NCBI RefSeq assembly: GCF_008868005.1
Contig: NZ_WAAO01000001.1
Coordinates: 1,302,001 to 1,366,000 of the forward strand
Source: Microbacterium algeriense
GTDB taxonomy: Bacteria; Actinomycetota; Actinomycetes; Actinomycetales; Microbacteriaceae
Direction: 5' to 3'
Length of the DNA stretch: 64,000 bases
Below the pieces are notes generated by a model, which was given only the letters and a program-made list of their open reading frames with translations, searched no databases and was not told the DNA's origin. Below, in pieces: positions 19,301 to 25,773 of the stretch (positions within the stretch are counted from its first letter, which is position 1; each line of letters opens with the position of its first letter). A program made the position numbers and the translations under genes.

Positions 19301-19443
19301 CGGGAGGCAACGCCTTCCACGCTTTCACGACGCGCGCGCGGACGATCCCCGCCGGTTCCGTCGCCGTCACGCGCACGGCGACCATCGACGGCGTCGCCAC
19401 GACGAATCGCAGCGAGGTCGCCTACTCGCAGAGCACCTGCTGA
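16351..19443 (+). CDS. Secreted GH95 alpha-L-fucosidase/alpha-L-galactosidase
   Basis: A 1030-residue exported glycosidase, longer than the about 800 residues usual for GH95. It has a Tat-type leader (TRRTVLQLGG), and catalytic residues match GH95: N540 and N542 (HTNINVQMNYW), acid E665 (SPEHGP) and D835 (QIDGNLG). Two additions explain the extra length: an F5/8-type-C-like module inserted in the N-terminal beta domain (about 150-288) and an 84-residue C-terminal module between C947 and C1030 that matches the end of the GH27 protein. GTG start overlaps the preceding stop by 8 bp. Activity may be on fucose or on L-galactose of xyloglucan. Confidence 0.88.
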   Translation: MAEPIGSGHGHRAITRRTVLQLGGMAAVVPFLPGMIAPSPAAAAVMSAGSEALTAAGPGDALPAGSLRYTAPATAWESQALPIGNGRLGAMMFAGTTEELIQFNENSLWGGLNDYDNALAGQPDSAYDTSITGFGSYRDFGAVRVALGAVPKVTAVGGPYQDSSSGETVAQTYDGRTTTKWCIIGPPSHVIWQAELATPQATASYSLTSANDVPERDPQQWTLSGSDDGAAWTPLDARTGAPFEQRGMTKTYTFENTTSYRFYRLDFVPKAGVSHFQIAEIALAGISLAAAAPVADYRRSLDPRTGVHESRHSTTGGTMTREALAVRDPDVLAFRYETDDPDGFTAVVSLTSAQGAVTTADAAAARLGFAGEMANRLGHAATLRIADTDGTVTGSGSALRVERASRMTLLLDARTDYRLSAADGWRGEDPQRGIDASLTAAAAVPYADMRAAHIARFSEVMDRASITWGESEAGVLALPVDQRLTRYAGGGDDPSLEQALVGYGRYLLASSSRPGGLPANLQGLWNDSNTPAWASDYHTNINVQMNYWGAETMNLSETHEALAEFIRQVAVPSRVATRNAFGQNVRGWTARTSQSIFGGNAWEWNTVSSAWYAQHLYEHWAFTQDLSYLRDLAYPLIKEICEFWQDRLKALPDGTLVSPLGWSPEHGPREDGVMHDQQIVWDLFQNYLDCAEALGVDADERATVADLQARLAPNRIGSWGQLQEWQTDRDDPADTHRHTSHLFAVYPGRQITSATPELQAAALVSLKARCNEQPGVPFTESSVIGDSRRSWTWPWRAALFARLGDGDRARSMLRGLLRYNTLSNLYATHPPFQIDGNLGIVGAVAEFVLQSHEGFIHLLPALPTAWPAGAFAGLRARGGYEVSAEWADGKVTSFQVVADRAPDSRPIRVRVNGQDRIVRPALAASGTTQDLGEWQAPAVTTSVDVRCTGPRAVLAVTATNLEAVPTDITITTAYGARTFTAVKPGGNAFHAFTTRARTIPAGSVAVTRTATIDGVATTNRSEVAYSQSTC

Positions 19444-19470
19444 CCCGCCCCTGGAAGAAGGAGAACGAAG

Positions 19471-20124
19471 ATGCACACATACTCGTCCCCGCGCCGATCG
19501 GCACCGCTCCGGATCACGGCGGCGGTGCTGGGTGCCGCCGTGCTCGCCGTCGGTGGCGGAGCGCTCGCCGCGACCGCCGCGGAGGAACAGGGAGAAGGCG
19601 ACGTCGACGTCACCGTCGACATCGCGCCGGTCGAGCAGCCGGGCGTCCTGGCGATGAGCATCGCCGGCACCACGGCGGCGCTCACCGAGTCGGGCTCCAC
19701 AGCCCTGACCAGACAGTTCGTGGGGAGTCTTCCCCGCGTCACGGTCACGGACACGCGGACGTCGGCCGAGATCCCGGATGGCGCGTACTGGTACGTGCTC
19801 GGCACGGCCAGCGACTTCGTCGGCAGCGCCGGGCAGCCCGGCATCACCGCCGGGCACCTCGGGTGGCGTCCGTCGCTGGTCGACGGCGGTGCCTCGGGAC
19901 TGGTCGCGGTCGGAGACGAGGTGATGACCGAGCTCGACGAAGAGACCCTGCCCGGCAATGACGTCGGACTCGTCGACGAGGAGCTGCTTGCCATGACAGC
20001 CGACTCCGCGGAGATCGCCACGGAAGGCCGGTGGACGGCCGAAGCGGAGCTGTTCCTCAAGACGGACGTCGCGGTGTCTCCGGGAGAGTACACCTCCGTC
20101 CTCACTCTCTCGCTGTTCGAGTGA
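19471..20124 (+). CDS. WxL-like exported surface protein
   Basis: A 217-residue protein with a signal peptide (about 1-33, ending in ATAA). The mature part is all-beta in pattern, with YWYVLGTASDF followed by ITAGHLGWRPSLV and a final strand TSVLTLSLFE, resembling the WxL domain that binds cell walls non-covalently, although the second WxL motif is absent. It starts 27 bp after the GH95 gene behind GAAGAAGGAG and overlaps the DUF916 gene by 4 bp. WxL and DUF916 proteins work as pairs in Firmicutes; the identification here is from pattern and neighbourhood. Confidence 0.7.
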   Translation: MHTYSSPRRSAPLRITAAVLGAAVLAVGGGALAATAAEEQGEGDVDVTVDIAPVEQPGVLAMSIAGTTAALTESGSTALTRQFVGSLPRVTVTDTRTSAEIPDGAYWYVLGTASDFVGSAGQPGITAGHLGWRPSLVDGGASGLVAVGDEVMTELDEETLPGNDVGLVDEELLAMTADSAEIATEGRWTAEAELFLKTDVAVSPGEYTSVLTLSLFE

Positions 20125-21170
20125 TCCTCCGCCGCGCGGCCCTCGCCCTGATCGCCGTCGCGTTCAGCCTGACGACCGTCGACGCCGCCCTCTCCACGCT
20201 GCCGGCCCACGCGGAGGGATCGGAGCCGACCGTCTCCTGGGCGGCCGTCCCCGCCGACGAGGAGGGGCCGGACGGCCGGCGGTGGGTCGAGAACGTGCTC
20301 GACCCCGGAGCCTCGAAGACGGAGCATCTCGCCGTGACCAACCTCGGCAGCGACCCGGTGACGTTCGCGCTCAAGGCGGCCGACGGCTATTTCACCGACA
20401 CCGGCCGCTTCACCATGCTGCCGTCCGCATCGACGTCCGTCGACGCCGGCACCTGGATCGCCGTGCAGGACACCGTGGACGTGCAGCCAGGGGAGACCGA
20501 GGTCGTGGCCTTCACGATCAGCGTGCCGGAGGGCGCGGCGCCCGGAGACCACCCCGCGGGCATCGCCGCCACCGTCCTGGCCAGGCCCGCCGCGGGAGAC
20601 CCGCAGGGGGTCGGCGTCGAGGGGAGAGTCGGCTTCCGCGTGCTGACCCGGGTGACGGGCGATCTGACACCGGCGCTGGCCCTCGACGACGTCGTCGTGA
20701 GGTACGAGTACTCGTGGAACCCGTTCGCGCCGGGGCAGGTGTCGGTGGAGTACACGCTCCGGAACGAGGGCAACGTGGCGCTCGGTGTCAAGGATCGGGT
20801 GTTCTCGGTGTCGCCGGGCGGCGACGATCCCGGAGAGACCGGTTCCCCGGAACTCACCGAGATGTTCGCGGGCGACGAGCGCACCATCCGCAGCGAGGTG
20901 CAGGACGTCTGGCCGCTCGGCCCGCTCACCGCGCGGGTCGCGGTGCATCCGACGGCGCTGCAGGGCGGGGAGCCGGTGCTCGAGCCGGCCACTGCGGAGG
21001 TCACCGCGTGGGTGTTCCCGTGGCCGCAGTCGGCCGTCGTCCTGATCGTCGCGGTCACCGTCGTCCTGGTGCGGCTGGACATGCGCCGCCGCCGCCGGGT
21101 GTGGGCGGAGCGCATCGCCGAGGCGAGGGCTCTCGGGCGCGCCGAGTCGGACGCCGGGACAGCGGGGTGA
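20121..21170 (+). CDS. DUF916-type WxL-interacting membrane protein
   Basis: A 349-residue protein with a signal peptide (cleavage near AHA, about residue 32), two Ig-like extracellular domains (residues about 35-300; typical phrases are DPGASKTEHLAVTNLG and VEYTLRNEGNVALGVKD), one transmembrane helix (about 305-322) and a basic cytoplasmic tail (RRRRRVW). This is the architecture of DUF916/DUF3324 proteins that partner WxL proteins and bind peptidoglycan. GTG at 20121 overlaps the preceding stop (GTGA). It closes the glycosidase operon, suggesting that it helps display the enzymes or bind plant polymer at the surface. Confidence 0.75.
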   Translation: MILRRAALALIAVAFSLTTVDAALSTLPAHAEGSEPTVSWAAVPADEEGPDGRRWVENVLDPGASKTEHLAVTNLGSDPVTFALKAADGYFTDTGRFTMLPSASTSVDAGTWIAVQDTVDVQPGETEVVAFTISVPEGAAPGDHPAGIAATVLARPAAGDPQGVGVEGRVGFRVLTRVTGDLTPALALDDVVVRYEYSWNPFAPGQVSVEYTLRNEGNVALGVKDRVFSVSPGGDDPGETGSPELTEMFAGDERTIRSEVQDVWPLGPLTARVAVHPTALQGGEPVLEPATAEVTAWVFPWPQSAVVLIVAVTVVLVRLDMRRRRRVWAERIAEARALGRAESDAGTAG

Positions 21171-21211
21171 GCAGGGGCGACGGTGTCGGCGGCCCGTGTC
21201 ATCATGCGAGC

Positions 21212-21733
21212 ATGGACACCCTCCGCCTTCGGCTCTGGTCCGAGAACGACCTCGAGCTGCTTCACGCCGCGAACACTCCGGCGATGACGGCGCATCTCAA
21301 CGGTCCGGAGAGCGCGGAGGAGATCGTGGAGCGCCATGCGCGCTACCTGCGCCTCCGGGATTCCGGCGAAGCCCGCCCTTTCGTCATCGAGGACGAAGCC
21401 GGCGAGTCCGTCGGATCGATCGCCTTCTGGCACATGGACTGGCGAGGAGAGCCGGCCCTGGAGACGGGGTGGTTCGTCCGTCCGGAGGCGCAGGGTCGAG
21501 GGGTCGCGTCCTCCGCGCTCGCCCTCCTCGTCCAGGACGCCCGCATGCATCGAGACGGCAGGCGATATCTGACGGCGTTCCCCGCCGTGGACAACGCCGC
21601 CTCGAACGGGGTGTGCCGGCACAACGGCTTCGCGCTCGTCGGCAGTCTGACCGAGCGGTTCCGCGGGGCGGAGCTGACCGTCAACGAGTGGGCGCTCGAC
21701 CTCACGACGGCGTCGGATACACCTGCCCCTTGA
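21212..21733 (+). CDS. GNAT-family N-acetyltransferase
   Basis: A 173-residue RimJ/RimL-type acetyltransferase. The acetyl-CoA pyrophosphate loop is the EAQGRGVAS stretch near residue 95, preceded by ETGWFVRPE, and the DNAASNGVCRHNGF region is the usual C-terminal helix. Substrate unknown. No Shine-Dalgarno; CATCAT lies 6 nt before the ATG, a possible leaderless -10. The 3' end overlaps the convergent flavodoxin-like gene by 32 bp. Confidence 0.85.
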   Translation: MDTLRLRLWSENDLELLHAANTPAMTAHLNGPESAEEIVERHARYLRLRDSGEARPFVIEDEAGESVGSIAFWHMDWRGEPALETGWFVRPEAQGRGVASSALALLVQDARMHRDGRRYLTAFPAVDNAASNGVCRHNGFALVGSLTERFRGAELTVNEWALDLTTASDTPAP

Positions 21734-22316
21734 GCAGCCGCGCGAGGTGCGCGGCGTTGGCCGTGGAGGTGCGGATGGCGGAGGCCACCTTCTCGGGCGT
21801 CTCGTCGAGGTCCTTGTAGTCGGTCGTGTGCATCGCTTCGCCGTTCCAATACACCGATCCCTGGGCGGGGACCGTGAAGCCGACGTCGTTCAAGGCCTGG
21901 AACAGGATCGCCGCGATGTGATGGGCGCCGTCCTCGTTGCCGACGATGCCGGCCACGGCCACCTTGTCGAACAGGGTCGGGCGGCCGCGCGCGTCGGTCT
22001 CGCTGAGCTCGGCGTCGAGGCGTTCGAGGACCCGCTGCGCGACGCTCGAGTGCTGCCCCATCCACGTGGGCGTCGCGAACACGAGGATGTCGGCGTCCAG
22101 CACGCGGCGGCGGATGCTCGGCCACTGGTCGTCGCCGCCCATGTCCTTCTGCACACCGGGGCTGAGCTGGAGGTCGACGGCGCGCACGAGGCTGCCGGTG
22201 ACCCCGTGCCCGGCGAGCGCGTCGAGCATCTGGGTCGCGAGGAGATCGGAGCTGGAGGCCGCGGGCGAGGGCTTGAGGGTGCAGGAGATCGCGACGGCCG
22301 TGAGGGGAGCGTTCAT
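21702..22316 (-). CDS. Flavodoxin-like NAD(P)H-dependent reductase
   Basis: A 204-residue flavoprotein of the NADPH-dependent FMN reductase/flavodoxin-fold family. The FMN phosphate-binding region is CTLKPSPAASSSD (about 12-24), and FATPTWMGQHS is the second flavin loop. It probably reduces quinones, azo or nitro compounds or free FMN; the substrate cannot be read from sequence. It is transcribed towards the acetyltransferase gene, and the two coding regions overlap tail to tail. Confidence 0.82.
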   Translation of the reverse strand: MNAPLTAVAISCTLKPSPAASSSDLLATQMLDALAGHGVTGSLVRAVDLQLSPGVQKDMGGDDQWPSIRRRVLDADILVFATPTWMGQHSSVAQRVLERLDAELSETDARGRPTLFDKVAVAGIVGNEDGAHHIAAILFQALNDVGFTVPAQGSVYWNGEAMHTTDYKDLDETPEKVASAIRTSTANAAHLARLLKGQVYPTPS

Positions 22317-22406
22317 GCTCTCAGGACACCAGGCGATCGTCCGGACGCACAGGGGCTTTCCGCAACCGGGCTATCCTGGTAGACGGCACCGACGACAGGA
22401 GATCCC

Positions 22407-22610
22407 GTGATCCTCAGCTTCCTCTTCTTCATGATCCTCTTCCTCGGGGGCTTCTGGCTGTTGGGCATCGCGCACGAGCTGCCGGACTTCCAGGCGCTCA
22501 CCTTCTGCGGCGGCCTCCTGCTCGTCACGCTCGCCCTGGCCTTCGTGCTCCGGGAGCGCGGTTCGGCCACCCGCCGTTCCAAGAACTGGTCGGGCAACCC
22601 CACCGAGTGA
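22407..22610 (+). CDS. Small membrane protein, 67 aa
   Basis: A 67-residue protein with two hydrophobic segments (about 2-20 and 30-47) and a basic, polar tail. Not recognised beyond that. The GTG start follows a good GACAGGAGATCCC ribosome-binding site, and TATCCT at about 22371-22376 can serve as a -10 for a short leader. Codon usage fits a real gene. Confidence 0.7.
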   Translation: MILSFLFFMILFLGGFWLLGIAHELPDFQALTFCGGLLLVTLALAFVLRERGSATRRSKNWSGNPTE

Positions 22611-22622
22611 TCTCGGCCGGCG

Positions 22623-23225
22623 TCACCGGCGCCGCGCGAGCCGCGCTTCGAGGTTCGCCCTGACCGCCGGCCACTCCGGCTCGATGATCGAGTATTCGAC
22701 GCTGTCGCGCAGTGCGCCGTTGCGGTAGCGGCTCATCGCGCGCATCACGCCGTCCTGCTTGGCGCCGAGCCGTTCGATCGCGGCTCGGGACTGGAAGTTC
22801 ACCCACTGCGTGGTGAGGCCGACCCGGAAGACCCCGAGCGTCTCGAAGGCGTGCCGCAGCAGGAGCAGCTTGGACTCCGCGTTGGTGCCGCTGCCGTGCG
22901 CGGACGGTCGGTTCCACGTATAGCCGATGTGCAGCCGGGGTACGTCGGCGACGAGGTCGTAGTACGAGGTGAGTCCGAGCACGCGACCGGCGGCATCGAA
23001 GGCGGTGAACGGGACCATCTCGCCCTTGTCGACGAGCGAGATGCGACGGTCGACCTCTGCTGCGACACCGTCGGGTGCCGGCACCGACGTGTACCACGCC
23101 GTCTGCCACAGGTCGCCCTCCTGGACCGCCTCGATCAGCCCGTCGATGTGCGAGCGATCGAGGGGGCGGAGCTCCACGAGCTCTCCGGTGAGGGTGACGG
23201 GGGACGGGGCGACGAGGAAGGCCAT
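22623..23225 (-). CDS. GNAT-family N-acetyltransferase (RimJ/RimL-like)
   Basis: A 200-residue acetyltransferase. VELRPLDRSHIDGL is the N-terminal RimL-type segment, HIGYTWNRPSAHGSGTNAESKLLLLRHAF the CoA-binding region, and NFQSRAAIERLGAKQDG the typical C-terminal helix and loop. Substrate unknown; members acetylate ribosomal proteins, antibiotics or small amines. GAGAAT sits 6 nt before the ATG, a weak leaderless -10. Stands alone between convergent and upstream minus-strand genes. Confidence 0.85.
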   Translation of the reverse strand: MAFLVAPSPVTLTGELVELRPLDRSHIDGLIEAVQEGDLWQTAWYTSVPAPDGVAAEVDRRISLVDKGEMVPFTAFDAAGRVLGLTSYYDLVADVPRLHIGYTWNRPSAHGSGTNAESKLLLLRHAFETLGVFRVGLTTQWVNFQSRAAIERLGAKQDGVMRAMSRYRNGALRDSVEYSIIEPEWPAVRANLEARLARRR

Positions 23226-23243
23226 GACGACATTCTCGCGGAC

Positions 23244-23639
23244 TCACGCGGCAGCGACGGGCACCGCGCCCTGGCGCAGAAGCCGCTGGTAGGCGAGCAC
23301 CAGTTCGATCGTGACGTCGAGCTCGAACGCCAGGCTCGCCAGGTGCGGGCCCCGGAGCAGCTCGGCCTCGGCGTATGCCCGCGGACTGATGAGCCGTGAC
23401 GCCGCCCACTCGTCGGCCTGCCTCTCCTGCTGCGCGCGGATCGCCGAGGTCGTCGCGGGACCATGCCCGAGGTGCGCGTGGCCGAGCTCATGAGCGAGCA
23501 CGCTGCGCGCGGTCCGCACGCGCATGCCGGGACTGAGGCGGATGGTGCTCGTCGCCGGGTCGAATCCGCCGAGAGTGGGGCCGCTGCGCTCGACCACGCG
23601 CAGGCGCTGATCCTCGGCGAGACGGAGCAGGTGCTGCAT
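23244..23639 (-). CDS. ImmA/IrrE-type zinc metallopeptidase
   Basis: A 131-residue protein of the DUF955 family. The zinc motif H50-E-L-G-H54 is followed by HLGHG and, further on, by the QERQADEWAASRLI helix that supplies the third ligand. Such peptidases cleave or inactivate a partner XRE-type repressor in response to stress. Here the partner is the XRE gene just upstream on the same strand, 48 bp away across a hairpin. There is no separate toxin-like gene. Length is on the short side but complete. Confidence 0.85.
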   Translation of the reverse strand: MQHLLRLAEDQRLRVVERSGPTLGGFDPATSTIRLSPGMRVRTARSVLAHELGHAHLGHGPATTSAIRAQQERQADEWAASRLISPRAYAEAELLRGPHLASLAFELDVTIELVLAYQRLLRQGAVPVAAA

Positions 23640-23665
23640 GGTTCGCCCCCCCGTGCGGTTGCTCT

Positions 23666-23686
23666 CCGGGGTGCGGCACGCCCCGG
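23666..23686 (-). terminator. Hairpin between the XRE and ImmA genes
   Basis: Arms 23666-23673 and 23679-23686 (CCGGGGTG and its complement with one G-U) enclose a 5-nt loop. It lies in the 48-bp gap between the regulator stop and the metallopeptidase start, so it could reduce metallopeptidase expression relative to the regulator. Confidence 0.4.
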
Positions 23687-23687
23687 T

Positions 23688-24062
23688 CTATTGGTAGAGG
23701 TCGTCCGTGTCGGCGTCGTGTCGGACGCGGGATTCGAAAGCGGCCTCGGGGGTATCTTGTCGCGGGCCTGCGACATCGAGGGGGCGGCGGATCGGCGTGA
23801 CCCGTCCCGCCGCATCGCCGTCGGCCCGGAGCCGCTCCTCCGCACGGGCGAGCAGCATGTGCGGCTCGAGATGCAGGGTCGCACAGACCGCGTACACGAC
23901 GGGCACCGGGATCGCGCGCTTGCCCGTCACGTAGTTGTCGAGCGCGCTGCGGGCGATCCCGATGCTGCGCGCCATGGCCGCGATGCTGCTGCGCTCCGCC
24001 GCGATCTCCGCACGCATCTGACGACCGACCGCTTCGTTGTATTCCTCGGCAGATGTCTTCAC
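23688..24062 (-). CDS. XRE-like DNA-binding regulator
   Basis: A helix-turn-helix protein of about 124 residues. The HTH is the MARSIGIARSALDNYVTGKRAIP segment followed by VVYAVCATLHLEP. The C-terminal half is polar and low in predicted structure, possibly the target of the ImmA-like peptidase encoded next. The GTG at 24062 was chosen because TATGGT (24075-24070) lies 7 nt upstream, a leaderless start; ATGs at 24074 and 24104 are in frame but have no ribosome-binding site. Divergent from the small HTH gene at 24157. Confidence 0.72.
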   Translation of the reverse strand: MKTSAEEYNEAVGRQMRAEIAAERSSIAAMARSIGIARSALDNYVTGKRAIPVPVVYAVCATLHLEPHMLLARAEERLRADGDAAGRVTPIRRPLDVAGPRQDTPEAAFESRVRHDADTDDLYQ

Positions 24063-24069
24063 CCGGCTC

Positions 24070-24105
24070 ACCATAGCAGCGCCCCGACGCCAAAATGCCG
24101 ACATT
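24070..24105 (-). promoter_or_regulatory. Promoter of the XRE gene with a palindrome
   Basis: TATGGT at 24075-24070 (minus strand) is a -10 placed 7 nt before the GTG start. A perfect inverted repeat AATG-CCGA-CATT at 24094-24105 covers the expected -35 region and is a candidate site for autoregulation. Confidence 0.45.
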
Positions 24106-24156
24106 CTGGCTCATTCGAGAGTCATGCGTGTCCGATCGGGGTGTTACTGTCGGCGC

Positions 24157-24387
24157 ATGGGGACACAACTGCGTCGTTTGTTGGCAACCGAGGTCGAGAG
24201 GGCGCGGCTGCACGCCGGGGTCTCCTTCTCGCAGCTGTCGGACCGTTCGGGCATCGCTCCCGGCGCCCTCGCCGACCTCCTCGAAGGGCGAGAGGACTTC
24301 ACGGTCGTGGATCTGGTCCGCATCGCCGGCGTACTCCGGGTGCCGGTCACCGCGCTGCTGCCCGGCGCGGCAGGCGACGGCTCCTGA
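24157..24387 (+). CDS. Small XRE-family HTH protein, 76 aa
   Basis: A 76-residue protein that is almost only a helix-turn-helix domain: VSFSQLSDRSGIAPGALADLLEGREDFTVVDLVRIAGVL covers about residues 20-60. No effector or oligomerisation domain is visible. TACTGT (24145-24150) lies 6 nt before the ATG and no Shine-Dalgarno is present, so the mRNA is probably leaderless. Divergent from the XRE/ImmA pair; it might regulate that pair or the downstream aldo/keto reductase. Confidence 0.75.
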   Translation: MGTQLRRLLATEVERARLHAGVSFSQLSDRSGIAPGALADLLEGREDFTVVDLVRIAGVLRVPVTALLPGAAGDGS

Positions 24388-24418
24388 CGCGGTCCGCTCC
24401 GGGCGGTAGCGTGGGCGC

Positions 24419-25348
24419 ATGAAGACCGTTCCCTTCGGATCCACCACCGCCCCCGCCGTCGTCGCCGGGATGATGCGCATCGACGACAAGGATGACGCTC
24501 ATATCCGGTCGCTGTACGAAGCCGCGCGCGCGTCCGGAATCGACTTCTTCGATCACGCCGACATCTACGGCGGGAGCATGCACCACTGCGAGGAGCGCTT
24601 CGCGGATGCGCTGCAGCTCAGCGCGTCCGAGCGCGACGAGATCGTGCTGCAGACCAAGTGCGGCATCGTGCCGGCACAGGGCATGTTCGACTTCTCCTAC
24701 GACCACATCGTCGGTCAGGTCGAAGGCTCGCTGCGTGCCCTCCGCACCGATCGCCTCGATGTGCTGCTGCTGCATCGCCCCGACATCCTCGTCGAGCCGC
24801 AGGAGGTGGCCCGCGCCTTCGACGATCTCGAGGCCGCGGGAAAGGTCAGGGCGTTCGGCGTCTCGAACCACACGCCGCGTCAGATCGACCTGCTGCGCAC
24901 GGCCGTGCGGCAGCCGCTCGTCGCCAACCAGCTGCAGCTCTCCCTGACCCACGCCCCGATCCTCGCGCAGCCGGTTGCGGCCAACATGGCCGCCCACGAG
25001 CAGAGCGTGGTGCGGGACGGCGGCGGCATCGTGGAGTACTGCCGCATCAACGGGATCACGATCCAGGCCTGGTCTCCCTTCCAGGACGGCTTCTCGCACG
25101 GGGTCTTCCTCGGCAACCCGGCCTACGCCGAGCTCAACGAGGTGATCGATCGGCTCGCTGCAGCCCACGACGTCACGCCGCTCGCGATCGCGACCGCCTG
25201 GATCACCCGGCACCCCGCCGGAATGCAGGTGGTCCTCGGCACGACGACCCCGCAGCGGGTGCGGGATGCCGCCGCCGGAGCCGACCTCGAGCTCAGCCGT
25301 CCCGAATGGTACGAGCTGTTCCGGGTGGCCGGTCACCTGCTCCCGTAG
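24419..25348 (+). CDS. Aldo/keto reductase
   Basis: A 309-residue NADPH-dependent oxidoreductase with the TIM-barrel AKR fold. The catalytic tetrad can be placed at D45, Y50 (DHADIYGG), K80 (LQTKCG) and H119 (LLLHRPD). The closest type is the YdhF-like group. Substrate unknown. A TAGCGT -10 at 24407-24412 is 6 nt before the ATG, so the gene has its own leaderless promoter although it lies only 31 bp after the small HTH gene. Confidence 0.88.
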   Translation: MKTVPFGSTTAPAVVAGMMRIDDKDDAHIRSLYEAARASGIDFFDHADIYGGSMHHCEERFADALQLSASERDEIVLQTKCGIVPAQGMFDFSYDHIVGQVEGSLRALRTDRLDVLLLHRPDILVEPQEVARAFDDLEAAGKVRAFGVSNHTPRQIDLLRTAVRQPLVANQLQLSLTHAPILAQPVAANMAAHEQSVVRDGGGIVEYCRINGITIQAWSPFQDGFSHGVFLGNPAYAELNEVIDRLAAAHDVTPLAIATAWITRHPAGMQVVLGTTTPQRVRDAAAGADLELSRPEWYELFRVAGHLLP

Positions 25349-25380
25349 GCGGTCACCGCCGCGTCGTCTACCCTGAACTC

Positions 25381-25770
25381 ATGCCGTTCCTGTTCTCGCT
25401 CCTCGTCATCGCGTTGATGATCGGCGCGCTGATCGACATCATCACCCGGGACAACGTGCTGGTGAAGCACCTGCCGAAGATGGTGTGGATCATCATCGTG
25501 ATCCTGCTGCCGTTGGTCGGCAGCCTGCTGTGGTTCGCGATCGGTCGGGAGTACGGTGAGGCGGGCATCCCGATCCCGCGGATGCGGAGGTCCGAGCGGC
25601 CGCCCGCGCGGACCGACGTGCGACCGGCGCCGCCCACGGACACGCGGACGACGGAGCAGCAGATCGCGGACCTCGACCGCGAGATCGAGGAGTGGCGACT
25701 GCGCCAGGAGATCGAGAAGCGCCGGCGCGACGGCGAGGCGCCGACCGGGTCCGCCGAAGCGGGCGCGTAG
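25381..25770 (+). CDS. PLDc_N-domain membrane protein, 129 aa
   Basis: A membrane protein with two N-terminal transmembrane helices (about 3-21 and 35-53), WFAIGREYG after the second as in the phospholipase D N-terminal (PLDc_N) domain, and a long charged cytoplasmic tail with a probable coiled coil (EQQIADLDREIEEWRLRQEI). No catalytic PLD domain is attached. Function unknown; common in actinobacteria. TACCCT (25369-25374) lies 6 nt before the ATG: leaderless. Confidence 0.82.
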   Translation: MPFLFSLLVIALMIGALIDIITRDNVLVKHLPKMVWIIIVILLPLVGSLLWFAIGREYGEAGIPIPRMRRSERPPARTDVRPAPPTDTRTTEQQIADLDREIEEWRLRQEIEKRRRDGEAPTGSAEAGA

Positions 25771-25773
25771 CGC

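Noticed and set aside
21702..21733. Tail-to-tail overlap of 32 bp between the acetyltransferase and flavodoxin-like genes as an antisense regulator
   Set aside because: Short convergent overlaps are common in compact genomes, and nothing else points to antisense control.
23244..24387. Prophage or ICE remnant around the XRE/ImmA genes
   Set aside because: No integrase, tRNA att site, phage structural gene or direct-repeat boundary is visible nearby.
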